From positions 186,001 through 250,000 of the forward strand of contig JARGSG010000035.1 in NCBI GenBank assembly GCA_030374805.1: DNA of 64,000 bases, in the 5' to 3' direction. The notes below the pieces were generated by a model that did not search any database, had not been told where the DNA came from, and saw only the letters and a list, made by a program, of their open reading frames with translations. Source of the DNA: Gracilaria gracilis (lineage: Eukaryota > Rhodophyta > Florideophyceae > Gracilariales > Gracilariaceae). This document shows, piece after piece, positions 1 through 11,761 of the stretch. The translations under genes and the position numbers were made by a program. How positions within the stretch are numbered: the first letter of the stretch is position 1; the number at the start of each line of letters is the position of its first letter.

Positions 1-1086
1 GTTCCGATCGCTCAAGTGCAGCAGCCAATTGCTCACCATTCGCATGTACACTCACATCCAGAGGGTCCGCTTCCTAACTGTGCAAAATGCAACGCATTGA
101 GACGATATGGTGGGGTCTTACAGGAGATTGTTCAGTTTGGAGGTTCTCAATCTATACCGGCTCCCCAGGTTGCTCATTCCAATCAAGCTGTGCGGTGGCA
201 ACCAATTCACCAAACCCAGCAGAGGAGCTCAAAGTTGGAACCAGATGGTAACACCACCAAACTCAATCAAGCAACTGACAGTACTGCATGTGCTACAGTT
301 CAAGAGCAGTCCGATTCGACCTCAGGCAAGAAGAGTGTTGACGACTCGTTACCATCGTTCAAAGATAGTAGAAAGACTGGAACAATGTCGCCCATCCCGA
401 CCAAGAGTCGAGCGCATCGTTCCAAGTTATCCAAATCGAAGAAGATCATCGCGAAGCGTATCTCTGTTGATCACGTGAATAACAATGTGTCGAGTGGTGA
501 AATGTCTGAATCAGACAACTTTTCCAGGATTAATCCACTCTCTACGGATATCAGCAAGCCAGATAGGCCAGGTGATTCCAATCTTGAGAGAAAGAAGAAG
601 ACAAAATCATCTCTGCTCAGGTCAAAGAAACGGAAGAGCTGCCAGAGTGGATCATCAGGACTCCCTGGAAAGAACAATTCAGACAATTTTCAGCGGAGAT
701 CGAAGAAGATCAAGTGTGTGCCGATTGCCCCCACACCGAATGTCGCAAATAATGTTGCAAAGAGACCACGAGTCGAATCGGCACCCAAGCCGGATCAATT
801 GTTGGCACCCCGGATTAGTCCCGCTCCGGAAACAAACGAAGCCTACAAGACAGCAGAAGAACGGGACGAGGACAAAACAGCAATGAATAATGGATCACCC
901 GCTCCGAATAGTCCCAAACTCGAATCCGAGAGTGATATCGGTTCCCCAAGGGTGGAAACGTATTCACCCAAAGAACAGAAAGAAATATTTGATGCTGTAC
1001 ATTCACTACAGATTCTTTCAAGGACACCGTCTTCGTCATCTCCATCGCAGTCCGAATCTAAGACCGACAGTGAGAATGAGAATTAA
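1..1086 (+). CDS. Ser/Lys-rich hypothetical protein, 5' end missing
   Basis: The frame is open from base 1 to a TAA at 1084-1086, so the true start lies left of the window; no ATG-initiated start is visible near the edge, and the first alternative start is a GTG at 16. The visible ~360 residues begin with a His-rich stretch and a short CxxC motif (NCAKCNAL, residues ~22-29 counted from the GTG), followed by a long low-complexity region rich in Ser, Lys, Asp and Pro. Basic clusters such as KKKTK, RSKKRK and RRSKKIK look like nuclear localisation signals. I recognise no catalytic domain. Composition suggests a disordered nuclear protein, perhaps the tail of a transcription or chromatin factor; this is inference. 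It is one of only two plausible intact genes in the window. Confidence 0.6.
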   Translation, partial: VPIAQVQQPIAHHSHVHSHPEGPLPNCAKCNALRRYGGVLQEIVQFGGSQSIPAPQVAHSNQAVRWQPIHQTQQRSSKLEPDGNTTKLNQATDSTACATVQEQSDSTSGKKSVDDSLPSFKDSRKTGTMSPIPTKSRAHRSKLSKSKKIIAKRISVDHVNNNVSSGEMSESDNFSRINPLSTDISKPDRPGDSNLERKKKTKSSLLRSKKRKSCQSGSSGLPGKNNSDNFQRRSKKIKCVPIAPTPNVANNVAKRPRVESAPKPDQLLAPRISPAPETNEAYKTAEERDEDKTAMNNGSPAPNSPKLESESDIGSPRVETYSPKEQKEIFDAVHSLQILSRTPSSSSPSQSESKTDSENEN

Positions 1087-1225
1087 TCAAGGTCACGTAG
1101 AGCTACAACTATTACGTGTATATAAATTCCCACTGCTTCGAAAGAAGTAATGGATTACTCAAAGAGTGTTTATATATGTTTATATATATATCCCTCTCGA
1201 TTAGAGGTCACGACTGTTTCTCTAC

Positions 1226-1444
1226 ATGAGTTCCGAACAAAGCTTACAGGACATCAATAAACCACAATGTACAGCTACTCTACCAACCATACTACCTACG
1301 GTAGCAACGGTACATATACCAATTAGCTCTTCAGTACCGTTGGTACCTGCCGTGTTTTCGGTGCCCATTGACCAATGTATCGCGAAGGCGAGAGCTGCCT
1401 TCGCAGAAAGAAATTGGAGAAAGATCTATGTCGGAAACAGTTAG
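1226..1444 (+). CDS. small ORF, uncertain
   Basis: A 72-codon ATG frame, 140 bases beyond the upstream gene's stop. The predicted protein is rich in Thr, Pro, Val and Ile and ends with a helix-like stretch (AKARAAFAERNWRK). No domain is recognised, and length alone does not exclude chance. It could also be a 3' untranslated segment of the upstream gene. Confidence 0.2.
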   Translation: MSSEQSLQDINKPQCTATLPTILPTVATVHIPISSSVPLVPAVFSVPIDQCIAKARAAFAERNWRKIYVGNS

Positions 1445-1684
1445 ACAATGGCCCAAAAGCTTTTTGGCCTTTTTGAAGAGAGAGAACTGCGTAGATGAGT
1501 AGTTCTCCCTGAGTTCTGGAATAGGGGACTCTGGATCACATTAGAGAAGAAGAAGAAGCTCTTCAGTAAATTCCAAAACCCTTTCGTCAAGACTTCGACA
1601 GTGTCTAAATTTGCTATTTTGTCGAGAACGAACGCTTTCCAAGATTGCCCTAGTATCCTAGAGCATAATATGCTTATTGAGTAT

Positions 1685-1747
1685 GGGATTATTGTGTTTA
1701 GCATATCATTTCATATTATGAAATGAAATGCTAAACACAATAATCCC
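1685..1747. repeat. near-perfect 30-bp hairpin
   Basis: The left arm 1685-1714 and right arm 1718-1747 are reverse complements at 29 of 30 positions, with a 3-base loop. The outer 20 bases (starting GGGATTATTGTG) pair perfectly. No terminal direct repeat is obvious. It could be a tiny MITE remnant or a structured RNA element. The surrounding 1445-1983 holds no gene that I can support. Confidence 0.75.
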
Positions 1748-1983
1748 TCATAGAAACCCCTGGGACAGTGATGTTCAACAGTCATTCCTCGAAATCCCAT
1801 CACATATTTTACAGTATTTGTAATTCGTTTGTACAGACTCTGTACACGTACTACTGTTGTCAGAGACACAGCAGGCGTGTTCGTCATGTTGATCGTGGGT
1901 CGCACCCGTAGGGTCGTGTTTCCTCTTCTCTCTCTGCGGGCGCGGAAGTCTAACTCCTACTTACCGCAGCGCGTTTCTGTTGG

Positions 1984-2256
1984 AAAAAACGGGCCCCTGG
2001 AGAATCTACGCACTGTACAGGTCGTAGAAAAAAGGTGGCAGAACCTCCCCTTCTTTGTAACAAATACAGGCAAAACCTCCGTTATAGAAGTAAGGCTTCC
2101 AGAACCTCAACATCTACTGAGCTCCTGACAAGTGTCTAGAGCCTCTGTAGCAGAGATTCTTATTAGCTCCCACCCCTTTCGACCTCGTGACAAGATTTGC
2201 ACTCCGGTTAAATTCAAAAAAACGCGCACTATTCTGTCGCGCTTCCTCGACAGTTC
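1984..2256. repeat. left terminal inverted repeat of foldback element
   Basis: It pairs with 4968-5246. The octamer AGAACCTC or close variants occur about four times (for example in gcagaacctc and ccagaacctc), spaced roughly 20-45 bases apart, which would suit repeated transposase-binding sites (inference). Confidence 0.75.
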
Positions 2257-2289
2257 GTCTATCACCCCCCCCACACACACACACACACC

Positions 2290-4940
2290 TCATTCAAACA
2301 CACTTGTCTCTAACCACCGCCGCCGTTGTCAAAATCTACCGCCGTCACCACTAAATCCCGATCGTCGTAAACGGCTACAGGCTTACCACCGTCAGTGCCA
2401 ACTCCTCATTACAGAACCTATAACCTCTCCACCGTAACAATCAAAACAGTCACAATTACACCCTTATTACCTTGATAGCCAGATTTAATCACCGCAATCA
2501 CTTTATTTTCACTTTTGTTGCGTTGAATTATAATTGCCGCTGTTTTTTTGTCTTTTATTGCTGTGCAAGACATCAAACAGCCTTCTTAGTCTCCAATATC
2601 CGCCTTGCACTTTTTTTGTGCTTCACTAAAGTCCTGTGTTGATTCAACAATTACTCTTATCCTGTAGCAGCCATCGCGAGCACACCCTACTGCTGCCACA
2701 ACCGCAATGTCACCACTGTAGCCGTCATACTGTCAACTCTGGTTCTTCCGCACCATAATCACCGTTTCGGAGCAGTTCAACATCAACTGCCTCCGCGTTG
2801 ACCACCAGCCTTTCGCGAATGCCTTCTTTTGTCTCGCCACTGCGCAGTTATTTGAGAGCTCAAGGTGGTTGCACTGGTACAGTTTGTAGTTTAAAGGCTC
2901 GGAATGACTTGTTCAAGTACTTTTCGTAAATAAATCCCAACGTAAATACAGCGCTCGTTTAATGGCAACTTTGAAGTTGAAAACCGGGTTTGGGCATAAG
3001 AACTTTGAGCCTGACTGTTAGGCAGATTAGAGCACCTATTGTATCAAGAATGCTTGAGTTAAATAACTGTTTCTAAGCATAGGTTCATTTGCTTTTTGTG
3101 TCTTGTGTCTTTCTATGTATCGATCTGTCTCCCTCGCAATCTCTCACACACACTGTTTTTCCCTCACACAAATACACACACACCATGCACATCCTATTTG
3201 AATTTGAGCCAGAATATACATTGGATTTCAACTACTATGTAAGGTATTAGAAGCCAGAAGAATTTTATGTTGTTTGAACGGGTCTCTACCATAGATAAAA
3301 GTTATCTTTATATCTATTAGATACTTCAGAAAACGATCAATCTCATGAATAATCTGATAGGCCAATTGACAAGTGTGGCCTATACCTGTTGCACCTATAT
3401 CAACCCAAACAGGCATAATCTACTGTAACCCAATAGAAAACAACACAAGACGGCAATCTTACCCATACTGGATCTCGCTGTTCACAGAATTTCGTATCCC
3501 AAAACATCTTATGGTAAGCATTCATGTAGCAAAGAAGGCGCGGACGGGCAAACAAATGCTGGAGATCGATGAAGAAAGAAGACCACCAGTGGCGGGTAAT
3601 GCGCACGAAAGCAGTGGCGATGGGCTCTCGGTCAAAGCAAATATCATTTTGGTGCAGCGGGAAGGGCATTGAAGTATCACTGTAGGGGTGGTGGGGTTAT
3701 GAACATGACAGAGGTCGACGTGTTGAGTGTAGTGCAACGCCCTACAAGGGATATTTCACCGACTGACTAGTCGTTTTTCCGCTTGCGCGTGCTGATGGTT
3801 ACTGCCGCTACACACGGGTTGTGGTGCCGCAATGCGGTCTGCATATTGTGCACAGTGCACACGTGCACTCGCGCCGCAGCCCCAATTTGGGTGTGACTAA
3901 GACGCGTGTGGAGCTCTTGCAACGGATGGTTGGCACAGCATTGCTGGTAGTTTAGATATTTATTTAACAGTTTTTGCCTAGTTGCAAGGAGTTTACTACA
4001 CTATATAGTGGCTCGGCACTTCGCCATCGCCACTAAGTAAATTTCCTCAACCAGGGTTTTTGCTCTAGACTTCACGCCTGCGAGCGCCTCTATCCCCATC
4101 AGGAGGAAGGTTCCGTAGCATACGGTAGTCTAACCACCCTGCGTCAACCAAACCAACCCAATTGTGGGAGTATTATACCGCTATTTGTCGCGTTCGCCTT
4201 GTATAAGGATTTGCGCGGCTTTGCCGTTCCTTCTCGTCACCTTTGTGACTCCCCTTTCCTTTTCCCCCTTTTTTCGGGTTGTTCTCCGCGACCCGCGGCT
4301 TGTGCTGGCACTCGGCCACGCTTGTCATCCCTGTGGAAACACCGCCTCATCTGAGGATACACACACACGGTTTACACGGATCCAACCTTCAGGTTTACCT
4401 TCTTACGCCTGGCGTGAAGGGTGGCCTCGGCCTTACAAACCAACTCAGTTCTGTCATCCCCTGGAAGGGTTCTGCTTGCTGTGCTACATCGTGTGAGAGA
4501 GATCCCGAACGTGTTCGTGGTTTTTCCCTTTGGGGCATTGCACTACATTGAGGTCACGGCGACAGATTGTAGCTGGGACGATGGTGGAGTTGTGAAAATA
4601 ACGGCGGTTAGTGCATTGCTGTGAAGGCAACAGGGTATGACGGTATGGGCGGTTGAGTGTGGTCGCCATGATGGCGTTGACGAAAAAACTAACGCCGGAG
4701 CACGACGGAGGAAGATGGATGCGTGTAGCCGGTGGTGCACGCGGTTACGTTAACCCTCGGAATGAAATGGCAACGGCAGTTAGGGTGCAGCAGCAACGGC
4801 TGTACCGATGTGGCGGTGACGACGATAGGGGTGAGACGACGTAAAACAGAGCTAGTGATGATGACGGTGGGGTAGTGTGGCGGGGACGGCGGCGGTTGAA
4901 GACGGATTTGTGCGACGAAGGAAGAAGATTGTGAGGGGAG
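2290..4940. other. interior of foldback element, no gene seen
   Basis: It contains CA microsatellites (near 2270-2290 and 3150-3185), T-rich sequence and short overlapping ORFs on both strands (for example 4164-4496). None has a recognisable motif, and I regard them as chance. Confidence 0.6.
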
Positions 4941-4967
4941 GATAATGTGCGTGGGCGCGGCGATAAG

Positions 4968-5246
4968 CGGACTGTCGGGGAAGCGCAACAGAATAGTGTG
5001 CGCTTTTTTGAATTTAACCGGAGTGCGGATCCTGTCACGCGGTCAAAAAGGGTGGGAGCCAATAAGAACCTCTGCTACGGAGGCTCTAGACACTTGTCAG
5101 GAGCTCAGGGGATGTTGAGGTTCTGGGAGCGTTTCTTCTATAACAGAGGTTCTGCCCGTATTTGTTACAATGAAGGAGAGGTTCTGCCACCCTTTTCCTA
5201 CGACCTGTACAGTGCGTAGATTCTCTGGGGGCCGAAAAAACGCCCT
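4968..5246. repeat. right terminal inverted repeat of foldback element
   Basis: Reverse-complement copy of 1984-2256, with the same octamer read as GAGGTTCTG. The outermost bases (ggcccc next to an A or T run) are similar but diverged between the arms, so the exact element end is uncertain. Confidence 0.75.
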
Positions 5247-5668
5247 CTCACTAGAAAACCCAGCACTCGTTCAGGCCATTTTTTAATTATCTCCCCTACG
5301 CTCATTCGTCGACGATCTTGACAAGGAGATAGGCATACCATTCTGAAAGCGGTCCTCATTGGGCACTGTAATACGTAGTGCTCAACATTATTGCCAACAC
5401 CCCGTCTACATTGGCAAAATGTTCGCTTTCCGGTCAGTTAAGTTCCCAACGGGTACAAAAATGATGTGTGCTCAAGAAACGGTTGCGACAAGCCAACTTC
5501 TGTCTTTCTCGAAAAAACCAGCGTTTCAAGATGATGAACCACTGTCAGTAAAGGCTACATTCTTCTTCGGGTTGATACCCTTCTCTCCACTTCTTCGAAG
5601 ACCACAAGAACCGTAATCTGCCTATCCATTCCTAATCTTTGCTTCGCCCAATTGGTTACCAACCTATT

Positions 5669-6571
5669 TCAATGGAGCCCACAGTGGCTTGGGACCAAGA
5701 TCATATCAACCATGCAAGAATTGTCTATTTTATTTAACACTACCGAGATGACCTGCTCAGAACGGGGTTGCTTATGTACCAAGTTTTGGAGACTTAGCAT
5801 CAGACTTTGCAAGTCCAATACAAGTCTTACATTTCCTTTCCAGCCAAGACGTACTCTTTCAAGAACTTTCTCAGAATCTTTAGACAACGCAGCACTTTCA
5901 GCAATGAATGAACAAACCCCAACTCTTGCGGGCAAAATGCCGGTTCCCGGTCTTTCATTTTTATCCCGCCAGATTGCATATGCACTTCCTCCCACCTCTG
6001 CAATATGCAAAAGTTTCATGTGCAACACATCATTTTCTTCGTCTTGAATTTTGTCTCCATTTTCGTTCACATCATACGCAATTTGTACTCCATCTTCATA
6101 GTGAATCACAATCTGTGGTAGTCTGTTCTGCAAAGCAACGAACTTCTGTACTGTTTCCCAATCTGTTCCATACTCATTCTTATAAGGAATCGATCCTGAA
6201 TACCATCCTTCCGGCCATTGAACTGCAGTCCGTAGAGGTTTGACATTGTTCTTCCATTCACAAGTAACAACGGATCCACCCATCCATGCTTCACAGGAAG
6301 CGCTTGGCAAGGCATGCAAAGTTTCCTCTGCTTTAGACCTCTGGTATCCAGCCGATTCTGATTTTGGACATGGTGTGTAGTGAAATTTAATACTCCCTGT
6401 ATTTGTCAGTCCAGGCTCTTGCGGTAGTGGAACTCTTGGTAGTTGCATTAAACCTATTCTGGCTAAACAGCTCTCGGCTGCTTTGTTGAAGGACGATCTG
6501 GACTTGCGTATGCGCGGTAAGGATTTCTTTTTAAACCCAATGCAATTTGTGTCATCTTTTGCGAAGGGCAA
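5669..6571 (-). pseudogene. LINE C-terminal region with RNase H
   Basis: A 300-codon open stretch. Near its C-terminus it shows the RNase H signatures AESAAL (helix with the catalytic Glu), LDLQSLMLSL (equivalent of the usual SDSQSAL strand) and VPSHCGLH (equivalent of VPGHxGLxGN). The usual first TDGS strand is not evident, and the Asp of SDSQ is shifted. Beyond 5669 the frame changes and residues like NWAKQR follow, as in the end of this domain. The N-terminal two thirds is the linker after RT. Enzymatically it is probably inactive. Confidence 0.7.
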
Positions 6572-6854
6572 CGCATTGCTTTCTCATATACCGATGCTGC
6601 CTGGGACACTGCTGCATTGCACAGTCTTTCCTGGTCCAGCAAACTTCATAGCTTATCTACTGGGGTAGAACGTACGCAACCCGTTTAAATTCTTGCCGCT
6701 TCATTGCAAGCTCGTTCCACGTCTTCCACCGCACAGGTTAATTCATTTGTGATTACTACAGATGCTCCATACTTCACCAATGGTTCCGCAAAGCCAAGTC
6801 TGGAAGTGTTCAATATCGTCCAATCCGCTCCCCATGATGTTCCAGTCAATCGCT

Positions 6855-7927
6855 TCAGTACACGGCAACGTGCTCTATATTTTGCTGCACTTTGCTAAGA
6901 TGGTTGTGAAAGTTAAGATGACAATCTATTACTATTCCAAGAGACCTTGTGCTTTCTTCCAGTGCTATCCAAATTCCCGCGATATTCAGCGCATACTTCT
7001 GTCGGTCTTTCTTCCATCGAGTGTACGTGAATGGGACCACAGAGGTCTTTTTCGGGTTCAGATTGATGTTATTCTCAGCACAGTGCTCCTTCAATCTTTT
7101 GATCGCTGGCTTTAGCGCGGTTTTGCAGAAGTCTAACTTTCTACACGTTGCCCAAATTGAGACGTCATCAGCGAACATACTAAGGTTAAGCTGTTCATCT
7201 CACTCTTTGCTTCGTTCCTCTAGATCCGCTATTTATGCAAGCCAAAGCCTCGGTGACAATATCCCACCTTCAGGTAGTTCTTGAGGTGCAACCTATTTCC
7301 CAGTGTCTGCCGTGTTCCATCTACAATTCCATCGTCTGTCCATTAGAAACGATCTTATCCATCGCCACAACTGCGTGGGGCATTCCATTCGCTGAAGCTT
7401 CACTAAAAGCCTGTGGTGCTCTACACTGTCAGGCGTCTTCGAGAAGTCGCAGAAGACTGCTAGTTTTGTCTACATTTCTGCCAGCCTGTGGTTATAGCCT
7501 CGCATACAGTGGCAACCAGCTCATCGGTGGTTCTCTTCATTCTAAAGCCAGCCTGACAGGCTGGAAGGTTTACTTCCAGCCATTCCATAAATATACTGTT
7601 AATCATTCGTTCCGAGAGACGCGCGACCACTGAAGTGAGCGAGATTGGTCTGAACTTTCCTCTCCTTCCTGGTTTAGGTATCGGTATCAATCGAGAGAGA
7701 CGCCATTTTGCCGGAGTGGTAGCCGTGTAGTAACTCTTGTTTAGGAGGCCCAGCAAAAACGTCTTTCCGACTGATGGGAGATGCTGCAAGAACGCGATTT
7801 GAGCCTCATTGGGACCCCCAGCCTTCCCAGGGTTCATCTCGTTCAGAGCCGTCTCGAAATGAGACATGTTGAATTGTTGTTCTTCGCACACGCCTGATTC
7901 TTTTGCGCTCTTACGATACGAATCCAA
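6855..7927 (-). pseudogene. LINE reverse transcriptase relic
   Basis: Two pieces in different frames. 7927-7460 carries the fingers motifs: NPGKAGGPN, then IPIPKPG and FRPISLTSV, then QAGFRMKRTTDEL. 7178-6855 carries the palm motif FADDVSIWA followed by LNPKKTSVV and the LGIVID strand. Between them the frame is broken. These motifs are typical of LINE reverse transcriptases, and the order matches an element read on the minus strand. Confidence 0.85.
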
Positions 7928-8299
7928 TTCATTCCTGTATCCTTTTCTGATTATCTTGTCTGCATTGTGGTTTCGAGTTTGTCTGATCTCCTACTTGAGA
8001 AACCACTTATCCTTTCGCTGGTCATTCAATCTCTCTTCTTCTGGTGTACATGGTGATGGTGTTTCGAAACTACCTTGTTCTATTGCCTTTGTAATTCTCT
8101 ATAACCTGGCGTCTTCATCCGTGGATCGTAGAGTGCTTACCGTTCTCCTCCAGGTGCCTCGCTTCAACTTTTCACTTAATATTCTCGAATAATCTTTGGC
8201 CTGCCAGTACGCTGCTTTGTTCACTTCTTTCGGATGATTTATGTAAGCCTTCCATTTTTGCACTCGTTCTTGGACGGCCTCCGCTGCTTCTTGATTCCA

Positions 8300-9370
8300 T
8301 CATGGTGTTTCTCTCTTATTCTTTCCATATGGAACCGTTTTACTTGCTGCTTTCTTTAGTGCCGAATGCAATTGATAGTAATCTTCATCTACACTACTTT
8401 CTTGCGTTACTTCTGGCATACCTAGGTGTGCCTCTACTTCTTCTGAGAACGTGTTCCCATCTGCTTTCTTGACACACCAATGCGCTCGTATCCTTCGAAT
8501 GTATGACTTGGTGTCAATATCCAATGTGAGAAGATACGGATGGTGATCTTAGAAGGGCTCTTCAGTGGTCTCCCATGTGGTCATTGAGAGCCATTTCTCT
8601 GGTACAGCCGTTTTGTCAATGGCGGTTTGGGTTCCTCTAGCGGGGTCTGTATGAGTCGAAACTCCATCGATGTTGACCTGTTGGCAGTACCTACAAGATA
8701 CCTCTCTTCCGGTATCTTGTATGTACTGCTCGAACTCGATACCTATCGCATCTACTCGATTTGGATATCATGACCCACATGTATTGCAGGAGGCCATGAT
8801 TATGTCGTTCGCATGTAGAGATTCATACCATCTAACAATCTTGAGCTGTGGTGGACCTTAGACATTGGCAATTGACAATACGCCTTTCCCCTATCGTATA
8901 ATACTTGTTACCCGTTCGATTCCGCTAGCTATAGTGGTGTTAGTGAGCATATCTATTTGTAGATCGGGACGTTGGTATGTGGGAACGCCGCCACCTCGTC
9001 CTCCTCCACGGTCATAGGAACCCTTCCTGTCGCATCTCCCTATTAACGAAAATCTTTGGATCGTTGGGCTTCTCTCTCCTTCGCGTAAATGTGTTTCCTG
9101 TAGACATAATATGTCAGCCTTTCATCTGTGCGCTAGGCGCACTAGCTCTGCGCGCTTCCCCGTCGCGAGAAGACAGTGACAATTGAGTTGGAGTATGCGC
9201 AGCATTCTTCGTCCGTCGTCGATTTTTGACTTTTTCATCTTGTTCGGTCTGAAAGGTGCGGGTCTCCTTCGGATTCCCAATTTTAGATCCGTTCCGCTTC
9301 CCTACTGGAAGTCAGACACAAGACGAGAAGGCGGATCTCATGAGTCCTTTCCTCTTCTTTACTAGGGTGG
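8300..9370 (-). pseudogene. LINE endonuclease (AP/EEP-type) relic
   Basis: In minus-strand frames I see LCLQETHLR (the catalytic Glu strand) near 9110, then GGGV, the segment STHTDPARGTQTAID, and DHHPYLLTLD just before the 74-codon ORF 8524-8300, matching the C-terminal SDHxP motif of EEP endonucleases. Several frameshifts and stops separate these pieces. The 5' end of the element is not defined. Confidence 0.65.
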
Positions 9371-9551
9371 GTGCCCTGGTCTCTTATACAATTCGCTTCG
9401 GTCCTTTCGCATATCGTTATTGTTAGTTATATCAGTCTGTAACTCCCGATTGGAAGCCAGAGCTCAACTGTGGCCGTAGTCTCGATCGGTCGCAATCGGT
9501 CGCTCTCTCGTCTCACATATCTCTCAGTTGTCGTAAACTCTTTTACGAAAA

Positions 9552-9825
9552 CTAATTGCAATTAACACTGTTCAGACAAAACCAACGATGGTTAGGCAGT
9601 GCCAGAATATTAGTAGCACCAATACTATTCAAAGGTCTGTCGGAGGTTGGATTCCTCTTTGTAAAAGCATCGCCGATGTTAGCCATTCCCTGAATCCAGC
9701 GTAGGGTGTCCAATTCTTTTGCTTCAAAAGAATCTCTGATTCCTTGCACTGTTTTCCGGAATAGCTGCGGCCTGAACGACAATTCTTTCGACTCGACATG
9801 CGCGTTTGGCGATGATGGAGATCCC
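9552..9825 (-). pseudogene. Ty1/copia RNase H C-terminal fragment
   Basis: On the minus strand the sequence gives a helix with IRDSFEAKELDTLRWI, then IGDAFTKRNP, which corresponds to the C-terminal RNase H motif of copia elements (W-x-P-x-x-x-x-x-AD-x-L-T-K). Upstream the frame is broken after a short Ser-rich stretch. No LTR is found on either side. It is a small remnant next to the LINE 5' side. Confidence 0.6.
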
Positions 9826-10061
9826 GGAAGAGCTTGAGCTTTTTACCGAAGATGAAGAACCCATTTTTTTCTCACTCTGTCGTGGTGTACCGTGACAGTG
9901 GGGTTCTACAAATTATGCAATCGAAGCTCCATCTTCTCTTGATGAGTCAATCGGACATACGCGGTTTTGAGAGCGTTTCTTTTCCTTGGATGATGTCTAC
10001 TCTTTGTGCCCAGATCTGCTAGGATAATGTGAGAAGTCTGTGCAGGATGTATACATTAAGC

Positions 10062-10560
10062 GCCCGTCCTTGCTGGCTTATTGTTGTAGAGCTTGAAGAT
10101 TCTGCAGGAAACCTGGTTTAAAGAGAAGCTCAGTTTGGAGAACTGTTGCGTCGCTCTCCTCACCCCAATTTGGCAACTTATTTTGGTTGTGTAGTAGAGG
10201 ATCAAATAATTGTGGTTCTGTGTTGGTAACTTTACAATACATCGCCTCAAGAGAGAGTCAAGACACTGGAAAGCGTGAGGCAGACACAACGATGGATTGG
10301 TGGGATTCGAAAGGGAGTTGGACATATTCACTCCCTAGGTTTCGGTCACAACGATATTAAGCCGCCCAAAATTCTCGTTGGAAGCGAGGATATACCTATA
10401 ACCATAGACATCGGCTCGTGTCGTCCAGTTGGACAGTGCTTGTATTTGAAAGGTGGCACTATTTATTAGTGTGATTCAATTTCGAATGTATTCGCTGTAG
10501 AGAACGACTTCTATAGTGCCCGCATGGTAGAGAACTTTATTACGTTCAGTGTAGAAATGA
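10062..10560 (+). pseudogene. protein kinase catalytic-domain relic
   Basis: A single reading frame (position 10080 is a first codon base) runs through kinase subdomains without a frameshift. It shows a REAQFGELL helix (counterpart of the alpha-C Glu), SPHPNLATYFGCVVED, then HSLGFGHNDIKP, where HND replaces the HRD of the catalytic loop. ITIDIGSCRPVG follows, where DIG replaces DFG, then GGT before an activation-segment-like part and AVENDFYSARMVE. Nonsense codons at about 10122, 10227 and 10467 break it. The best ORF inside is 10275-10469. The flanks match no transposon that I can recognise. Confidence 0.7.
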
Positions 10561-10820
10561 AGTCATCAAAGTCATCATAGTCTCTGTTTACACATCATGT
10601 GTGGATGGGAGGATATGGTAAGCTTTCGTCACTAGAAAGACATTTAGGACAAGAGTGACTGGCCATGAACAGATTGAATTTGTTTGCTAAACTGTTTTAC
10701 TCCTGGCTGCTACCATCTTCAGCCCGACGTGCGAAGCCCCGTTTTCAGTCCGGCAAAGCGGAGGCAGCGCTCAGAAGTTGAAAATGTCCCTCTCGATGCT
10801 GACGTCGTACGATTCACAGG

Positions 10821-11045
10821 TTGATTCGCCATGACCCAACCGGTCTATACTACCAATGTTCTTGCAGGTTTGGCAAGAATCACTGCCATCCTTGGCGTTT
10901 GGGTTTTAGGGAGAAAATAAATATGTTCATCATCAATGAAGACATGCATTTCACCAACGAGTCGTCGAATGCCTCGAATTCCGCATTGCGGGTTTTCTCC
11001 GCATTTTCATTGATCTTTTCTAACATTAAAAAGTTAAAGAGGTAA
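10821..11045 (+). pseudogene. possible zinc-binding fragment of a MULE-like protein
   Basis: A 74-codon frame with YQCSCRFGKNHCHPWRLGFR followed by a His further on. The Cys/His spacing and the CPWRL-like part recall the N-terminal zinc motif of Mutator-like transposases or FAR1-type domains. The evidence is one short motif, and no catalytic DDE region follows because the LTR of element 1 starts at 11089. Confidence 0.25.
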
Positions 11046-11761
11046 GATGATCATCATGATGATCATTGGGAGCAAATAGCGTGGTACTTGAGAACACAAT
11101 TTTGATTGGGGAAATGGTGCGGGTGATGACAAACCCAAGGGCGGAGGGACACAAACACAAAACAAAGAGGACACAACAGAAAGTGCTCTCGAGAGTACCA
11201 GCCCGACACGCAGCGTAGCCATAGTAGGCAAGATTCCGCAGTCCACAGACAATGGCTTCAGAGTAGCAACAACCAAGCAAGAGCGTGTAGTAAGCATAAG
11301 CCACAACACGACTAAACCCTTAGGTATAGTGCAGAGGGTTCGTAGCTGAACGACAGCAACGCACAAAAACTCCCACTCGCAGGACCAAGATGTATATCTA
11401 CTACAAGTAGTGACACCCTCGAAGCTTAAGCTCAACAAAAACCCAATGAAAAAGTGTACTACACAGCCCTATGTGGAGCGGCAGCGGGAGAGCAAGCCGC
11501 TAAGGGAAAGGAAAGGTTGATGTAAGGGTGACAGAGAACAAAAGGACAGCAAGACAGAGTTGGCTTTGAGAGTAGGGTGGGGGGGCTTGTCGAAGGGAAA
11601 GTGGTCCGCCCGGCGTTGATCGGGATGCGACCGCTCCTCCCGTTTTATAGACAACTACTGCCCCAAAATAAGGTACCGACTTACCCATGAGAAGCCGTCA
11701 GAGCGAGGGGTAAGCAGGTTGCTTACCGCGATCCTCGACCTCTAACGCAGCTACAACTAAC

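Larger units (their letters stand above)
1984..5246. mobile_element. foldback / long-TIR transposon without recognisable transposase
   Basis: Two inverted copies of a ~275-bp sequence enclose ~2.7 kb. The left copy (about 1984-2256, weaker to 2285) matches the reverse complement of about 4968-5246 (weaker from 4940). Both contain the block AATCTACGCACTGTACAGG and several copies of an AGAACCTC-like octamer. The interior has CA-rich and T-rich stretches and only short ORFs. I find no DDE, helicase or recombinase motif, so it is either non-autonomous or badly decayed. The exact ends and target duplication are not resolved. Confidence 0.75.
5470..9370 (-). mobile_element. non-LTR retrotransposon (LINE) with AP endonuclease, RT and RNase H
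   Basis: Read on the minus strand, the domain order is AP-type endonuclease (9370-8520), reverse transcriptase (7930-6855) and RNase H (about 6000-5650), as in RNase H-bearing LINE clades such as ingi. All three parts are recognisable only in pieces in different frames, with many stops, so the copy is dead. No poly(A) tail or target duplication could be placed. A copia fragment lies just upstream of its 5' side. Confidence 0.8.
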
